From Pelagibacterales bacterium SAG-MED11 (lineage in GTDB: Bacteria > Pseudomonadota > Alphaproteobacteria > Pelagibacterales > Pelagibacteraceae), in assembly GCA_014654265.1 (NCBI GenBank), contig JACWDI010000001.1, forward strand, positions 124,001 through 188,000: a stretch of 64,000 nucleotides of DNA. Direction: 5' to 3'. Shown piece by piece: positions 27,719-36,631 of this stretch. The notes under the pieces were generated by a model, which did no database searches, had not been told where the DNA came from, and saw only the letters and a program-made list of their open reading frames with translations. Numbering within the stretch: the stretch's first letter is position 1; every line of letters starts with the position of its first letter. Position numbers and translations under genes: made by a program.

Positions 27719-28894
27719 TTATTTTAAATGTTTAAGAGCTTGCTTAATATCAGCAATAAGGTCGCTAGGATCTTCAAGACCAATGTGTAATCTGACAAGA
27801 TGTTCGTCTTTTGATAAGCTCATAAATTTTCTATTTCCAGTTTCTCTAAACTCTTGATGTAAGACCAAACTTTCAAAACCACCCCAGCTATAGCCATATC
27901 CAAAAAGTTTAAGAGAATTCACAAATTTTCTCACTGAATTAATATTCTTAGCTTTTATTTTTAATCCCATTAAACCTGAGGCACCAGAATAATATTTTTT
28001 CCACATTCTGAAGTTATGTGAATTTTTTTTATATGGATAGAGAAGTTTGATTTTTTTGTTTTTAGACAAAAATTCAGCAATTTTTTTTGCGTTTTCTCTA
28101 TGTCTGTCTAATCTAACATCTAATGTTCTTAAACCCCTAGTAATTAAATAAGCATCATCTGGTCCTAATCTGAGACCTGTAATCTTCTCAGCTGCTTTTA
28201 CTTTGTTAAAAACTTTTTTATTTACTGCAAGACTGCCTCCCATTACATCTGAATGACCAGAATAATATTTTGTAGCTGATACAATAGACATATCAAAACC
28301 AAATTTAATTGGCTTAAAATAGTATGGTGTCGCCCAAGTATTGTCTATAACAGTAATAATTTTATTTTTTTTGGCAATAGAAATTATTTTCCCCAAATCC
28401 TGAAATTCAAAAGAATTACTACCAGGATTTTCAACAAAAATTAATTTTGTTTTTTTTGAGATATTATTTTCAAGTGTTTTTAAATTAGCAGGATCATAAA
28501 ATATTGTTTTGATCTTAAATTCTTTGAGAAAATCTTTAGTTAAAATTCTCGTAGGACTATAAACTGGATCAGCTACAATTATTTCATCACCTGGCCTTAC
28601 AATACTAAATATTGATAAAAAAACTGATCCAAAGCCTGTCGGTGTTGTAAAAACATGATAACTTTCTTCAAGTTTAGTTAATATCTTTTGCAATATATAA
28701 GTTGTAGAAGTTCCTTGTCTTCCATAGTCATAATGACCTCCTGTGGGATTTTTTATCGCTTTTACTTGCGTCTTTCGTATATCTCGCATTGATTTAAATA
28801 TAATTGTTGAAGCTCTGACAACAGGTGGATTTACTGACTGATTATGAAAATCTTTTGCGGTATGTTTTAAAAAAGTCTTAAAAGATTTTGTCAT
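27719..28894 (-). CDS. metC: Cystathionine beta-lyase/Cys-Met metabolism PLP enzyme
   Basis: The 391-residue protein is a Cys/Met metabolism PLP-dependent enzyme with HYDYGRQGTSTTYILQKIL near residue 60 and the PLP lysine in VSATKYYSGHSDVMGGSLAV. RLGPDDAYLITRGLRTLDVR is typical of bacterial MetC-type lyases. It should cleave cystathionine to homocysteine, pyruvate and ammonia. I use ATG 28894 (MTKSFKTFLKHTAKDF), because an upstream ATG at 28936 adds residues without family likeness. A cystathionine gamma-synthase or methionine lyase role cannot be fully excluded. Confidence 0.87.
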   Translation of the reverse strand: MTKSFKTFLKHTAKDFHNQSVNPPVVRASTIIFKSMRDIRKTQVKAIKNPTGGHYDYGRQGTSTTYILQKILTKLEESYHVFTTPTGFGSVFLSIFSIVRPGDEIIVADPVYSPTRILTKDFLKEFKIKTIFYDPANLKTLENNISKKTKLIFVENPGSNSFEFQDLGKIISIAKKNKIITVIDNTWATPYYFKPIKFGFDMSIVSATKYYSGHSDVMGGSLAVNKKVFNKVKAAEKITGLRLGPDDAYLITRGLRTLDVRLDRHRENAKKIAEFLSKNKKIKLLYPYKKNSHNFRMWKKYYSGASGLMGLKIKAKNINSVRKFVNSLKLFGYGYSWGGFESLVLHQEFRETGNRKFMSLSKDEHLVRLHIGLEDPSDLIADIKQALKHLK

Positions 28895-28967
28895 AAAAAA
28901 ATTGATATGCTGGAGGGACAATGCTATATCCCACAATGAAATTCAATAAATTAATGAATAGGACTTA

Positions 28968-29051
28968 ATGAGTTATCCAAAAAAACATAGGGGCCGAAGA
29001 AAAATGGGCTCAAAAAAAAGAAGAGCTAGAAAAAAGAATAAAAAGAAATAG
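28968..29051 (+). CDS. Tiny arginine/lysine-rich protein (27 aa), ribosomal-protein-like
   Basis: ATG 28968 to TAG 29051 encodes MSYPKKHRGRRKMGSKKRRA followed by RKKNKKK; over half of the residues are basic. A Shine-Dalgarno-like AGGA (28960-28963) lies four bases before the ATG. The HRGRRKMGSKKRRARKK core resembles small basic ribosome-associated peptides such as the AURKAIP1/COX24-type family, although the likeness is only by eye. It ends one base before the convergent mnmA stop, which suits a real gene in a compact genome. Confidence 0.6.
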   Translation: MSYPKKHRGRRKMGSKKRRARKKNKKK

Positions 29052-29052
29052 C

Positions 29053-30171
29053 TTATTCCTTTATCCAACCCCCTCCCATTACTTTATACCCTAATGTGTC
29101 CTTATTATAAAAAACACATGCTTGACCTGGAGATATACCATCCTCTGCTTCTACTAAATCAACTTTCGCATTATTTTGATCACTAAAGTTTACTTTTGCA
29201 TCTAGTAATTTTCCAGTTGATCTAACTTTAACATAAATATTTTTATTAAATTCACTTTTGTCTGAAAGTAAATTGATATTTTTTAGTATAATATTTTTTT
29301 TTCCCAAATTTTCTTTTGGACCAACCACGATCTCATTTTTTTCCGAATTAATTTTTAGTACATATAGTGGATCTTTATCTGAAACTTTAATTCCTTTTCT
29401 CTGACCAATAGTAAAATTAATAATTCCATCATGAACACCTATTACTTGACCCTCTAAGTTTTTAATATTTCCTTTTTTAAAAGACTCTGGTTTAAATTTT
29501 TGTATAACAGATGCATAATCTCCATTTGGTACAAAACATATATCCTGACTATCTGGTTTATCTGCAACGTTTAAATCTAGTTTTTTTGCTATGTCTCTCG
29601 TTTGGTTTTTTAGTAAACTTCCTAATGGAAATCTTAAATAATTTAACTGTTCTCTAGTGGTGTTAAATAAAAAATAACTTTGATCCCTGTTTTTGTCTAT
29701 AGCTCTGTACATATTAGTAGAATTATTTTCAGTAATACTTTTTACATAATGACCAGTAATTAAAGCATCAGCTTTTAAATCTTTTGAGACTTCAAACAAA
29801 TCTTTAAATTTAACTGTTTGATTACACTGAACACAAGGTATTGGAGTCTCACCTTTCAAATAACTTTCAACAAAATTGTCTATTACACCCTGCTTGAATT
29901 TATTTTGATAATATAAAACTTTGTGTTCTATATCTAATTTCTGAGCGACTCTTTTTGCATCCATTATGTCTTGTCCAGAACAACATTGTTTTGAGGCTGC
30001 AACCTCTTTACCATCATCATAAAGCTTTAATGTTATACCTATCACATTAAAACCCTCTTTTTTCATCATGCCGGCTACAGTTGAAGAATCTACTCCACCT
30101 GACATTGCAACAACTACTGTTGTGTCTGAGGGTTTTTTATCCAAACCAATAAAATTTAAATCATTATTCAT
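29053..30171 (-). CDS. mnmA: tRNA-specific 2-thiouridylase
   Basis: The 372-residue protein has the ATP-pyrophosphatase P-loop [20 protein letters not shown] near residue 23, the first catalytic cysteine in [11 protein letters not shown] (about residue 115) and the second in [11 protein letters not shown] (about 212). A C-terminal beta-barrel with [10 protein letters not shown] is also present. It thiolates U34 of tRNA Lys, Glu and Gln. [18 protein letters not shown] segment near residue 60 is typical of alphaproteobacterial MnmA. Start is at the first ATG, ahead of the P-loop. Confidence 0.95.
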   Translation of the reverse strand: MNNDLNFIGLDKKPSDTTVVVAMSGGVDSSTVAGMMKKEGFNVIGITLKLYDDGKEVAASKQCCSGQDIMDAKRVAQKLDIEHKVLYYQNKFKQGVIDNFVESYLKGETPIPCVQCNQTVKFKDLFEVSKDLKADALITGHYVKSITENNSTNMYRAIDKNRDQSYFLFNTTREQLNYLRFPLGSLLKNQTRDIAKKLDLNVADKPDSQDICFVPNGDYASVIQKFKPESFKKGNIKNLEGQVIGVHDGIINFTIGQRKGIKVSDKDPLYVLKINSEKNEIVVGPKENLGKKNIILKNINLLSDKSEFNKNIYVKVRSTGKLLDAKVNFSDQNNAKVDLVEAEDGISPGQACVFYNKDTLGYKVMGGGWIKE

Positions 30172-30212
30172 TTGATGGTATTTATACTTATTTCTAATAT
30201 AAGTTAAATTAA

Positions 30213-30383
30213 ATGATTTTAGATTATGAGCCAGGTGACAAAGTTGAAAATCCTAACAATAAAGAATGGGGTATAGGTCAAGTTCAATCAATAATTAAGG
30301 ATAAAGTAACTGTAAATTTTGAAAATGCTGGAAAAAAAGTGATAAATGCGAAAAATATAGAATTAATAAAATTAAATGACTGA
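30213..30383 (+). CDS. DUF3553-like small protein (56 aa)
   Basis: The 56-residue peptide reads [20 protein letters not shown] and then [20 protein letters not shown], a small beta-rich SH3/tudor-like pattern matching DUF3553 (PGDxVxxPxxPEWGxGQVQS). The family is found in Alphaproteobacteria, and its likeness to the CarD/UvrD-type tail suggests nucleic-acid or helicase binding, but function is unknown. It overlaps the start of the CysQ-like gene by eight bases, so translation is probably coupled. Confidence 0.75.
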   Translation: MILDYEPGDKVENPNNKEWGIGQVQSIIKDKVTVNFENAGKKVINAKNIELIKLND

Positions 30384-31149
30384 ATTAAATTTAAAAAAAA
30401 TTACTGAAGAATTAATTGATACCTTTTTATATGCTGGAGAAATTTCATTAGAACTTCGAGAAAAAGGGTTAATCAAAGAAATAAAGTCAGATAATACACC
30501 TGTTAGTAATGGTGATCTAGAGGTCAATAAAATTATTACTAATAAAATAAAAAATATTACTCCTAAAATACCAATTGTTTCAGAAGAAACTTCTGACAAT
30601 AAGTCTATAAAAAATTTAAAGGATTTTTGGTTAATTGATCCAATAGACGGTACTTATGATTATATTAATAACTTAGAAGAGTTTACAATTAATGCTGGTC
30701 TTATAATTAACAATAATCCAGTTTTAGGATTGATAAATGCACCTTCTAAAAAAAGAATGTTTTATTCTTATGGTAATAATTTAGCTTTTGAAATCATAGA
30801 TGGAAAGACTATTAAATTAAATTGTTCAAAAAACTTTAACAAAAATGAAATTAAATTTGTCTCTTACTCAAACAAAATAAAACCAGAGATAGAAGCAATT
30901 CACAAAAAACTTAATGTTAAAAAATATGTAAGAATGAAGAGTTCGCTAAAATTTTGTGTAATTGCTGCAGGAGAATATGATGGATATGTTGCTGAACCAA
31001 GAGCTTGTGAATGGGATATTGCTGCTGGTCATGCAATTCTAAAACATGCTGGAGGTATGGTAACAGATTTTGATAATAAAGAGATAAAATATGGAAAAAG
31101 AGATTTTAAAAACCCAAGCTTAATTCTAAAAAGTAAGAATATATTGTAA
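30376..31149 (+). CDS. Inositol monophosphatase-family phosphatase, CysQ-like
   Basis: The 257-residue protein has the metal-site motif WLIDPIDGTYDYINNLEEFT near residue 89 and the second motif CEWDIAAGHAILKHAGGMVT near 210. GDLEVNKIITNKIK is near the N-terminus. It is most like 3'(2'),5'-bisphosphate nucleotidases (CysQ), which remove pAp made in sulfate assimilation, rather than inositol-1-phosphatase. It overlaps the DUF3553 gene and is joined by TAATG to a 47-residue membrane peptide gene. Confidence 0.85.
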   Translation: MTELNLKKITEELIDTFLYAGEISLELREKGLIKEIKSDNTPVSNGDLEVNKIITNKIKNITPKIPIVSEETSDNKSIKNLKDFWLIDPIDGTYDYINNLEEFTINAGLIINNNPVLGLINAPSKKRMFYSYGNNLAFEIIDGKTIKLNCSKNFNKNEIKFVSYSNKIKPEIEAIHKKLNVKKYVRMKSSLKFCVIAAGEYDGYVAEPRACEWDIAAGHAILKHAGGMVTDFDNKEIKYGKRDFKNPSLILKSKNIL

Positions 31150-31292
31150 TGGATGAGCAACTAAGAATAATACTTATTATAATAGTATCAGTTTCAATTT
31201 TTGGATTAATTACATTCGTATTTGTAAAAAATTATATCAGAAACAAAATTGATTTTTTAGTTAAAAAAGAAAAAGATAAAAATCTAAAGTAA
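31149..31292 (+). CDS. Small single-pass membrane protein (47 aa)
   Basis: The ATG overlaps the CysQ-like stop (TAATG at 31147-31151), a hallmark of coupled translation. The 47-residue product starts MDEQLRIILIIIVSVSIFGL, with one hydrophobic helix from about residue 5 to 27. A charged tail (RNKIDFLVKKEKDKNLK) is probably cytoplasmic. The gene overlaps the end of recX by nine bases. No family is recognised. The stop-start overlap is the main evidence that it is real. Confidence 0.6.
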   Translation: MDEQLRIILIIIVSVSIFGLITFVFVKNYIRNKIDFLVKKEKDKNLK

Positions 31293-31847
31293 TTTTATTA
31301 TTTTTAAATAATCATTTTTATCTATATCCATAATTTTTTTTGATGTTTCAAAGTCAAAACCATTTCTTGCTAACAAAGAAATATCTTTTTTATAAAATAA
31401 GGGTCTATTATCCTCTGTTCTAGCAGGGCCAATTCTTTTTTTTTTACATATTTTTATCGCAGAGAAGAAATCTTGATCAGAATTTTCATCTTTAATCTTA
31501 TTAACTGTATCTTTTATGAATTCATCATTTATACCTTTGCCAACTAGATAACTTCTTATTTTATTAATTGAATTTCCTCTCTGGATCATACTTTTTGCTT
31601 TGATATCTGAGTAAAATTTATCATTTATAAATTTACTTTTTTCTAGATCTGAAAGAACAATATCTATTAAATTAGTCACATCTTGTTTTTTAACGTTTGG
31701 TACTGAAGTTTTAAGATATTTCTTTAAAAGGTAAGTCTTTAGTTGTTGTTTTGAGGGAGCATACTTTTCAATATAGGCAAACGCAAAATTTCTCATTTCC
31801 TCAACAGTTACCTTTAAAGTTTTTTTTCGATTTCTTATAGGAATCAT
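31284..31847 (-). CDS. recX: RecX-family regulatory protein
   Basis: The 187-residue, lysine-rich and helical protein has the RecX pattern of three-helix repeats. EEMRNFAFAYIEKYAPSKQQ comes first (A-x-x-YL-x-R-class position), then SDLEKSKFINDKFYSDIKAK and MIQRGNSINKIRSYLVGKGI near residue 110. RecX modulates RecA filaments in recombination and SOS. Similarity is moderate because the protein has diverged, as is usual in SAR11. Its ATG overlaps the start of the opposite ABA4-like gene. Confidence 0.8.
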   Translation of the reverse strand: MIPIRNRKKTLKVTVEEMRNFAFAYIEKYAPSKQQLKTYLLKKYLKTSVPNVKKQDVTNLIDIVLSDLEKSKFINDKFYSDIKAKSMIQRGNSINKIRSYLVGKGINDEFIKDTVNKIKDENSDQDFFSAIKICKKKRIGPARTEDNRPLFYKKDISLLARNGFDFETSKKIMDIDKNDYLKIIKLL

Positions 31848-32349
31848 GAATAGATTTACTATAATATATTTTGAAATGATCGAACAAATTTATAATTATT
31901 TTACAATTGAAATGCTCTACTATTGGGTTAATTTAGGAGTTATCCCTTTTTGGTTAATGTTAATTTTTTTTCCCCAGTCATATTTATGTAGATTCCTTGT
32001 AACTTCAATACTACCTATCATTTTACTAAGTGGAGCTTATATTTTTGTACTTTATAAATCATATCTAACCTCTTATGATTTTGGTGGTAATTTTAAACTT
32101 TATCTCGGACTTGAAGATTTATCTGAATTATTCACTAACAATTTTTATATTATATTTTTTTGGATACATTTTATTGCAATTAATCTTTTTACAGGTGGTT
32201 GGATAGTTAAAGACTCTCAAAAATTTTCAATTAACAAAATTCTTTTATCGGTACCCCTGATTGTTACATATTTAATTGGTCCGTTAGGTTTGTTTATGTA
32301 TTGGCTAATAAAAATTTTTCATGCCAAAAGTATAAATCTCCATGACTAA
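31846..32349 (+). CDS. ABA4-like (DUF4281) membrane protein
   Basis: The protein has four hydrophobic segments and the family blocks YWVNLGVIPFWLMLIFFPQS near residue 26 and FWIHFIAINLFTGGWIVKDS near 105. It ends with the typical LIGPLGLFMYWLI. ABA4 is required for neoxanthin formation in plants; bacterial members have no established role. Two starts are possible: 31846 (preceded by AGGA at 31839-31842, overlapping the recX ATG) and 31876, which begins closer to the conserved part. The following isomerase gene overlaps by eight bases. Confidence 0.75.
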   Translation: MNRFTIIYFEMIEQIYNYFTIEMLYYWVNLGVIPFWLMLIFFPQSYLCRFLVTSILPIILLSGAYIFVLYKSYLTSYDFGGNFKLYLGLEDLSELFTNNFYIIFFWIHFIAINLFTGGWIVKDSQKFSINKILLSVPLIVTYLIGPLGLFMYWLIKIFHAKSINLHD

Positions 32350-32926
32350 ATATATTGATTTTTACTTTGATTTTATTAGCCCTTATTCGTATTTAGCTAT
32401 TCATAAATTAAAAGCTCTAAAAAATTACGAAGAAATAAATATAAATTATAAACCTATACTATTAGGTGGACTTCATAATCTTGGGGGTATTACTGCTCCC
32501 GCTTTTAACGAACGCAAATTAAAGAATATGAAATTTGATTGTAATTTAATTGCAAAAAAAAATAACATTCCATTTATTTGGAATACTAAATTTCCAATTA
32601 ATTCACTTTACTTGATGCGTGGATATCTTACAATTAATGAAGAATTAAGAAAAAAATATTTTGATTTATTTTTTAATGCTTACTGGAAAAATAACATTGA
32701 TATTTCTAATCAAGAAAATGTTAATAACGTTTTGGAAAATTTAGACATAGATAAAAAAAAATATTTTGAAAAAATACAAAAAGTTGAGATTAAAGATGAA
32801 TTAAAAAAACTTACAAAAATTGCTTTTGAAAAAAATATTTTTGGTGCTCCAACTTTTGTAATTAATGACAAAATTTTTTGGGGGCAAGATCGACTAGAGT
32901 ATGCTTTAGATGAATATAATTCTTAA
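32342..32926 (+). CDS. 2-hydroxychromene-2-carboxylate isomerase family (DsbA-like GST kappa) protein
   Basis: The 194-residue protein has the NahD/GST-kappa opening YIDFYFDFISPYSYLAIHKL, with the serine that contacts glutathione. It ends with KNIFGAPTFVINDKIFWGQD, the cis-proline loop of this thioredoxin-fold family. It would use glutathione to isomerise an aromatic ring-cleavage product or act as a general thiol enzyme. No aromatic pathway genes lie nearby, so the named reaction is uncertain. It overlaps the ABA4-like gene and shares TTAA with the rhodanese gene. Confidence 0.85.
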   Translation: MTKYIDFYFDFISPYSYLAIHKLKALKNYEEININYKPILLGGLHNLGGITAPAFNERKLKNMKFDCNLIAKKNNIPFIWNTKFPINSLYLMRGYLTINEELRKKYFDLFFNAYWKNNIDISNQENVNNVLENLDIDKKKYFEKIQKVEIKDELKKLTKIAFEKNIFGAPTFVINDKIFWGQDRLEYALDEYNS

Positions 32927-33306
32927 ACAATTTTAAATTTACTTTGTCTAATGGCTCCAAAACCTCCATTTATATGAGAAACTTTTTTAAAACCCATATC
33001 TTTTAGAGATTTTGCAGCTAATGCAGATCTCAAACCACCTGCACAAAATAAAACCATTTCTTTATTTAGGTCTAACTTACCTTTTTTAAAGTAAGCACTA
33101 TCAGGATCTAACCAAAACTCTAACATGCCTCTTGGTATATGATTAGAATTTTCAACTCTCCCTTCTTTTTCTAACTCTCGAATATCTCTTATGTCGATTA
33201 AGTTACACAGATTTTCACTTACCATTTTGTGTGCCTCATCAGTTGAAATTGTTTTGATTTGATCTAGGGCTTCTGAAACCAGAGTTTGAGATGATTTTAT
33301 ATTCAT
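32923..33306 (-). CDS. Rhodanese-like domain protein
   Basis: The 127-residue single-domain protein has the rhodanese pattern LIDIRDIRELEKEGRVENSN, then HIPRGMLEFWLDP, and the active-site loop VLFCAGGLRSALAAKSLKDM, with cysteine at about 89. It ends with SHINGGFGAI. It probably carries sulfur as a persulfide in the cytoplasm. The CAGGLRSA loop with Arg-Ser matches this alphaproteobacterial subgroup. Its partner is unknown. Confidence 0.92.
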   Translation of the reverse strand: MNIKSSQTLVSEALDQIKTISTDEAHKMVSENLCNLIDIRDIRELEKEGRVENSNHIPRGMLEFWLDPDSAYFKKGKLDLNKEMVLFCAGGLRSALAAKSLKDMGFKKVSHINGGFGAIRQSKFKIV

Positions 33307-33355
33307 AATTTTTTTATTTATTATATAGTTTTTAATATAATCATAGATAAAAATT

Positions 33356-34138
33356 GTGCTACCTAAAATATTAAAACCTTTTCATTCAGACAAATCGAAT
33401 TTGGTTAGGATAGGTCCTAAAAAAGATGGTGGATATGTCATTGATAAAAGAGTAATAGAAAAATCTGAGGTAATAATTACTTGTGGTCTAAATGATGATT
33501 GGGAATTTGAAAAAGATTTTCTTAGTAAAAATACCAATTCTTGGGTTGAAGCTTATGATCATACAGTTGATAGACATTTCTGGTTAAATAGGTTTAAAAA
33601 AGATTTTATAGCATTCCTATTATTGAAAAAAATTACCCCTAGGCAAATATTTGATATATTTAAGTATTTAAGTTATCTAAATTTTTTTAAAGGAAAAAAT
33701 AAGCATCATATTAAAAAGATTGTTTCACATAAGAATGATGAAAATAATCAAGCAACTATTTCAGAAGCAATTGGTAGTAATGAAAATATAATTTTAAAAA
33801 TAGACATTGAGGGAGATGAATTTAAAATTCTGGAGGAAATAGATAAGAATTTAGATAAAATAAATTTACTTATAATAGAGTTTCACGATATGCAAAAAAA
33901 TTTAAAAAAAGTTGAGAACTTTATTGAAAATACTAAACTTAAAAACATTCACATTAACGCAAATAACTATGGGATTTTAGATTCAAAAGGTATTCCTCAG
34001 GTGATTGAAATGACACTTATAAACCCAAAAAAATTTGAAATAACCGATGAAATATCAAAAAGAAATTATCCAATAGAGGGCTTGGATTTTAAAAATCGTA
34101 AACGAGGACCAGATATTAAAATAAAATTTAATGAATAA
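33356..34138 (+). CDS. FkbM-like methyltransferase-family protein
   Basis: The 260-residue protein begins MLPKILKPFHSDKSNLVRIG and has the block KKDGGYVIDKRVIEKSEVII. In the second half it has NIILKIDIEGDEFKILEEID, the FkbM-type SAM-methyltransferase core (ILKIDIEGxE) near residue 148. The start is GTG 33356; no better ATG precedes the conserved IGPKKDGGY. Such proteins modify glycans or lipids by methylation. It overlaps the following GT9 gene by eight bases, supporting a role in cell-surface sugar modification. Confidence 0.75.
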   Translation: MLPKILKPFHSDKSNLVRIGPKKDGGYVIDKRVIEKSEVIITCGLNDDWEFEKDFLSKNTNSWVEAYDHTVDRHFWLNRFKKDFIAFLLLKKITPRQIFDIFKYLSYLNFFKGKNKHHIKKIVSHKNDENNQATISEAIGSNENIILKIDIEGDEFKILEEIDKNLDKINLLIIEFHDMQKNLKKVENFIENTKLKNIHINANNYGILDSKGIPQVIEMTLINPKKFEITDEISKRNYPIEGLDFKNRKRGPDIKIKFNE

Positions 34139-35120
34139 GAAAATTTGTATAGTTTATACTCACCATAAACTAGGTGATTTAATTTGGCAACTACCATATA
34201 TAAAGGCAATTAGTGATCACCATGATCAAAAAGTTGATTTAGTTGTTAGAAAAAAAACACAAGCAAAAGATATTTTAAAAGATTTAAATCATATTAATAA
34301 GATTCATTATAACGAATTTAGAAAAGGCTTAGCTTATTGGATAGATGTTTTTAAATTAAAAAAAATATTTGATTTAGAAAAATATGATTATGTTTATATT
34401 TTAGACAAAGTAAACAAACCTGCAATTGCAGCAAAATTAGCTGGCATAAAAAATATAATTGGACCAGGTTTTAAAAATCAAAAAAAATGGATCACAGTTA
34501 AAAATTACTTAGATGAAAAAGATTGGAAATTAAACTATTCAGAGCAATCACAAAAATTATTAAAGATTAATTCAATTATATTAAACGATAAGTTTCCTGA
34601 CTTAGAGGTAAATATTGAACGACTTAAAGTAGGTAATGATGATCTGATGATTGATGGGAAAAAAATAGCATTTGGTGTTGATTCTTTTGAAGATTATAAA
34701 ATGTGGTTTGAGGAAGATTTTATAAAATTAGCAGACCTTTTGCATGAGAAAGGATTGTTTGATTACATATATTTAGTTTGTGGACCAGATAAATCAAATG
34801 TTGCCAAAAAAATTATTAATGACTCTGGAAAGAAATATTTTATTGATTGCTCTAATAAAGATCTAATAGGAGTAATATTAGCAATTAAAAATTCAGCATT
34901 TTATATAGGTAATAACTCTGGTCCTTTAAATTTGTCTGCTGCTTTAGGTGTTAAGACTTTTGGTTTAATTGCTAACGATCCAGTGAGCGAGTTGAAATAC
35001 AGCAAAATAACACCAATAACGCCTCAAGACTACAAAGATGATATTTGGACTCGGAATAGAGAAGGAATGAAAAAACTTAAACCCGATGAAGTTTTAAATA
35101 AAATTATTAACGACTTATAA
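34131..35120 (+). CDS. GT9-family (heptosyltransferase-like) glycosyltransferase
   Basis: The 329-residue protein has the GT9 opening KKICIVYTHHKLGDLIWQLP with the loop aspartate, and the C-terminal donor region SAFYIGNNSGPLNLSAALGV with LFxxxx replaced by FGLIANDP. It probably transfers a heptose or related sugar during lipopolysaccharide or surface-glycan assembly. It is the second GT9 gene in the window, distinct from the one at 12879. It is co-transcribed with the FkbM-like gene, and a terminator follows four bases after its stop. Confidence 0.87.
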   Translation: MNKKICIVYTHHKLGDLIWQLPYIKAISDHHDQKVDLVVRKKTQAKDILKDLNHINKIHYNEFRKGLAYWIDVFKLKKIFDLEKYDYVYILDKVNKPAIAAKLAGIKNIIGPGFKNQKKWITVKNYLDEKDWKLNYSEQSQKLLKINSIILNDKFPDLEVNIERLKVGNDDLMIDGKKIAFGVDSFEDYKMWFEEDFIKLADLLHEKGLFDYIYLVCGPDKSNVAKKIINDSGKKYFIDCSNKDLIGVILAIKNSAFYIGNNSGPLNLSAALGVKTFGLIANDPVSELKYSKITPITPQDYKDDIWTRNREGMKKLKPDEVLNKIINDL

Positions 35121-35123
35121 AAA

Positions 35124-35148
35124 AAGCCCCCTGAGGGAGGGGGCTTTA
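35124..35148. terminator. Bidirectional rho-independent terminator between GT9 and amtB
   Basis: A 9-bp stem (AAAGCCCCC at 35124-35132 with GGGGGCTTT at 35140-35148) has a 7-base loop. On the minus strand it is followed by about seven T, and on the plus strand by TTTATTGTTT. It can end both the glycosyltransferase and the amtB transcripts. Confidence 0.92.
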
Positions 35149-35235
35149 TTGTTTAACTAACTAGAGAGAGAGGGACTCTACGACGAGTAATCGCGGAGAT
35201 ACACAGAGAGCGTAGAATCCCTTTATTGTTAACAA
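35149..35235 (-). ncRNA. Candidate structured 3'-UTR RNA downstream of amtB
   Basis: Between the amtB stop and the terminator lies a GC-richer 87-base stretch unlike the local A+T background. On the minus strand AGGGATTCTACG (35222-35211) pairs with CGTAGAGTCCCT (35182-35171) in a 12-bp stem with one G-U pair and a 28-base loop. It is followed by a CT-repeat, CTCTCTCTCTAG. The adjoining terminator would give a defined 3' end. This layout suits a 3'-UTR-derived small RNA or a message-stability element, and no reading frame explains it. Confidence 0.45.
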
Positions 35236-36537
35236 TTAGTCACGTATTGCATATGCAATAACGCCTGTTTCCGTAACATCTGTACCTTTAGTTTCAGCCT
35301 CTTTACTTAGTCTGATACCAATTGTAGATTTCATGATTGACCATACAATTAAAGCAACCACAAAAACGAAAATGTTAATCGAAAGAACACCTAATAATTG
35401 AGTTCCAAATGAAGTATCTGGATTTGTAATCGGCACAGCCAATGTACCCCAAATACCAGCAAATAAGTGAGCTGGTATAGCTCCTACTACATCATCGATT
35501 TTTAATGAGAATAGAAGTTTAGTACCATAAACTACGATTACACCACCAACTGCACCAATTAAAATTGCTGCTAATGGTGAAGGCATTAATGGCTCAGCAG
35601 TAATTGCAACTAATCCACCAATACAACCATTTAACATTTGAACAACATCTGTTTTTCCAAAGTTCAATCTTGTGACAGTTGCTGCAGCCATAACACCGCC
35701 TGCTCCTGCTAAGAAAGTATTTAGAAATATTGTTGAAACAGCGATTGCATCATCAGCTGTACCAATAGCTAATTGAGAACCACCATTAAATCCAAACCAA
35801 CCTAACCATAGAATGAATACTCCTACAGTTACTAATGGAATTGAAGATGCAGCGAATGGTTTTAACGGCGCTGGTGAACCAGACTTAGTAAATCTACCAA
35901 GTCTTGGACCCAACATTAAAGCACCTGCTAAAGCTGCTGCTCCACCAGTTGAGTGTACTAATGTTGATCCAGCAAAATCTGAAAAACCAGCAGCAGCTAA
36001 CCAGCCACCACCCCACTGCCAACCCATTACGATCGGGTAAATAATTCCTGATAAAATTGCTGCAAATAAAAAGAATGGCCAAAGCTTAATTCTTTCTGCT
36101 AAAGTTCCTGATACAATAGATACTGTTGTTGCACAGAAAACCATCTGAAAATACCAATCTGATCCATCTGCATAACCTGTATCAACTGCACTAGAATCTG
36201 ACCATGGAATAAAGCTTCCAATATATCCTCCTTCTGGGATTCCATAAGCTAGATTATATCCGAACATCCAGAACATAATTCCAGCAATTGATATTAAACC
36301 TATATTTTTTGCACAGATAACAGATACACTTTTAGATGTAACCATTCCAGATTCTAACATTGCAAATCCACACGCCATAAAGAAGACGAGGAAACCACAA
36401 ATTAAAAATAGCAAGGTGTTAAATATAAAACCTATTTCAGCAGAAACTGTTGTCTCCGCCATACCTACACTACTCATATTTAATAAAAACATTAAACTCA
36501 TGAGTGGCAGACTTATTTTTTTTATTAATTTAGTCAT
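35236..36537 (-). CDS. amtB: Ammonium transporter
   Basis: The 433-residue protein has a signal-like N-terminus and 11 hydrophobic segments of the Amt family. Blocks include FFMACGFAMLESGMVTSKSV near residue 57, FAGSTLVHSTGGAAALAGAL (the pore His in VHSTGG) near 187, and AHLFAGIWGTLAVPI near 357 (second pore His). It imports ammonium across the inner membrane. GGGAGG lies four bases before ATG. No glnK is adjacent in this window. A structured region and terminator follow the stop. Confidence 0.96.
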   Translation of the reverse strand: MTKLIKKISLPLMSLMFLLNMSSVGMAETTVSAEIGFIFNTLLFLICGFLVFFMACGFAMLESGMVTSKSVSVICAKNIGLISIAGIMFWMFGYNLAYGIPEGGYIGSFIPWSDSSAVDTGYADGSDWYFQMVFCATTVSIVSGTLAERIKLWPFFLFAAILSGIIYPIVMGWQWGGGWLAAAGFSDFAGSTLVHSTGGAAALAGALMLGPRLGRFTKSGSPAPLKPFAASSIPLVTVGVFILWLGWFGFNGGSQLAIGTADDAIAVSTIFLNTFLAGAGGVMAAATVTRLNFGKTDVVQMLNGCIGGLVAITAEPLMPSPLAAILIGAVGGVIVVYGTKLLFSLKIDDVVGAIPAHLFAGIWGTLAVPITNPDTSFGTQLLGVLSINIFVFVVALIVWSIMKSTIGIRLSKEAETKGTDVTETGVIAYAIRD

Positions 36538-36631
36538 AAGACCTCCCTGTTAAAGAAAGCTTATATTTTTAAAAAAAATTGAAAACTAACGCTGATTAGG
36601 AAAATTGGCTATGCAGATTTTGCATATAGAA

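Noticed and set aside
36605-36630. Small inverted repeat ATGCA...TGCAT near the hupB terminator
   Set aside because: Only five base pairs and likely by chance in this composition.
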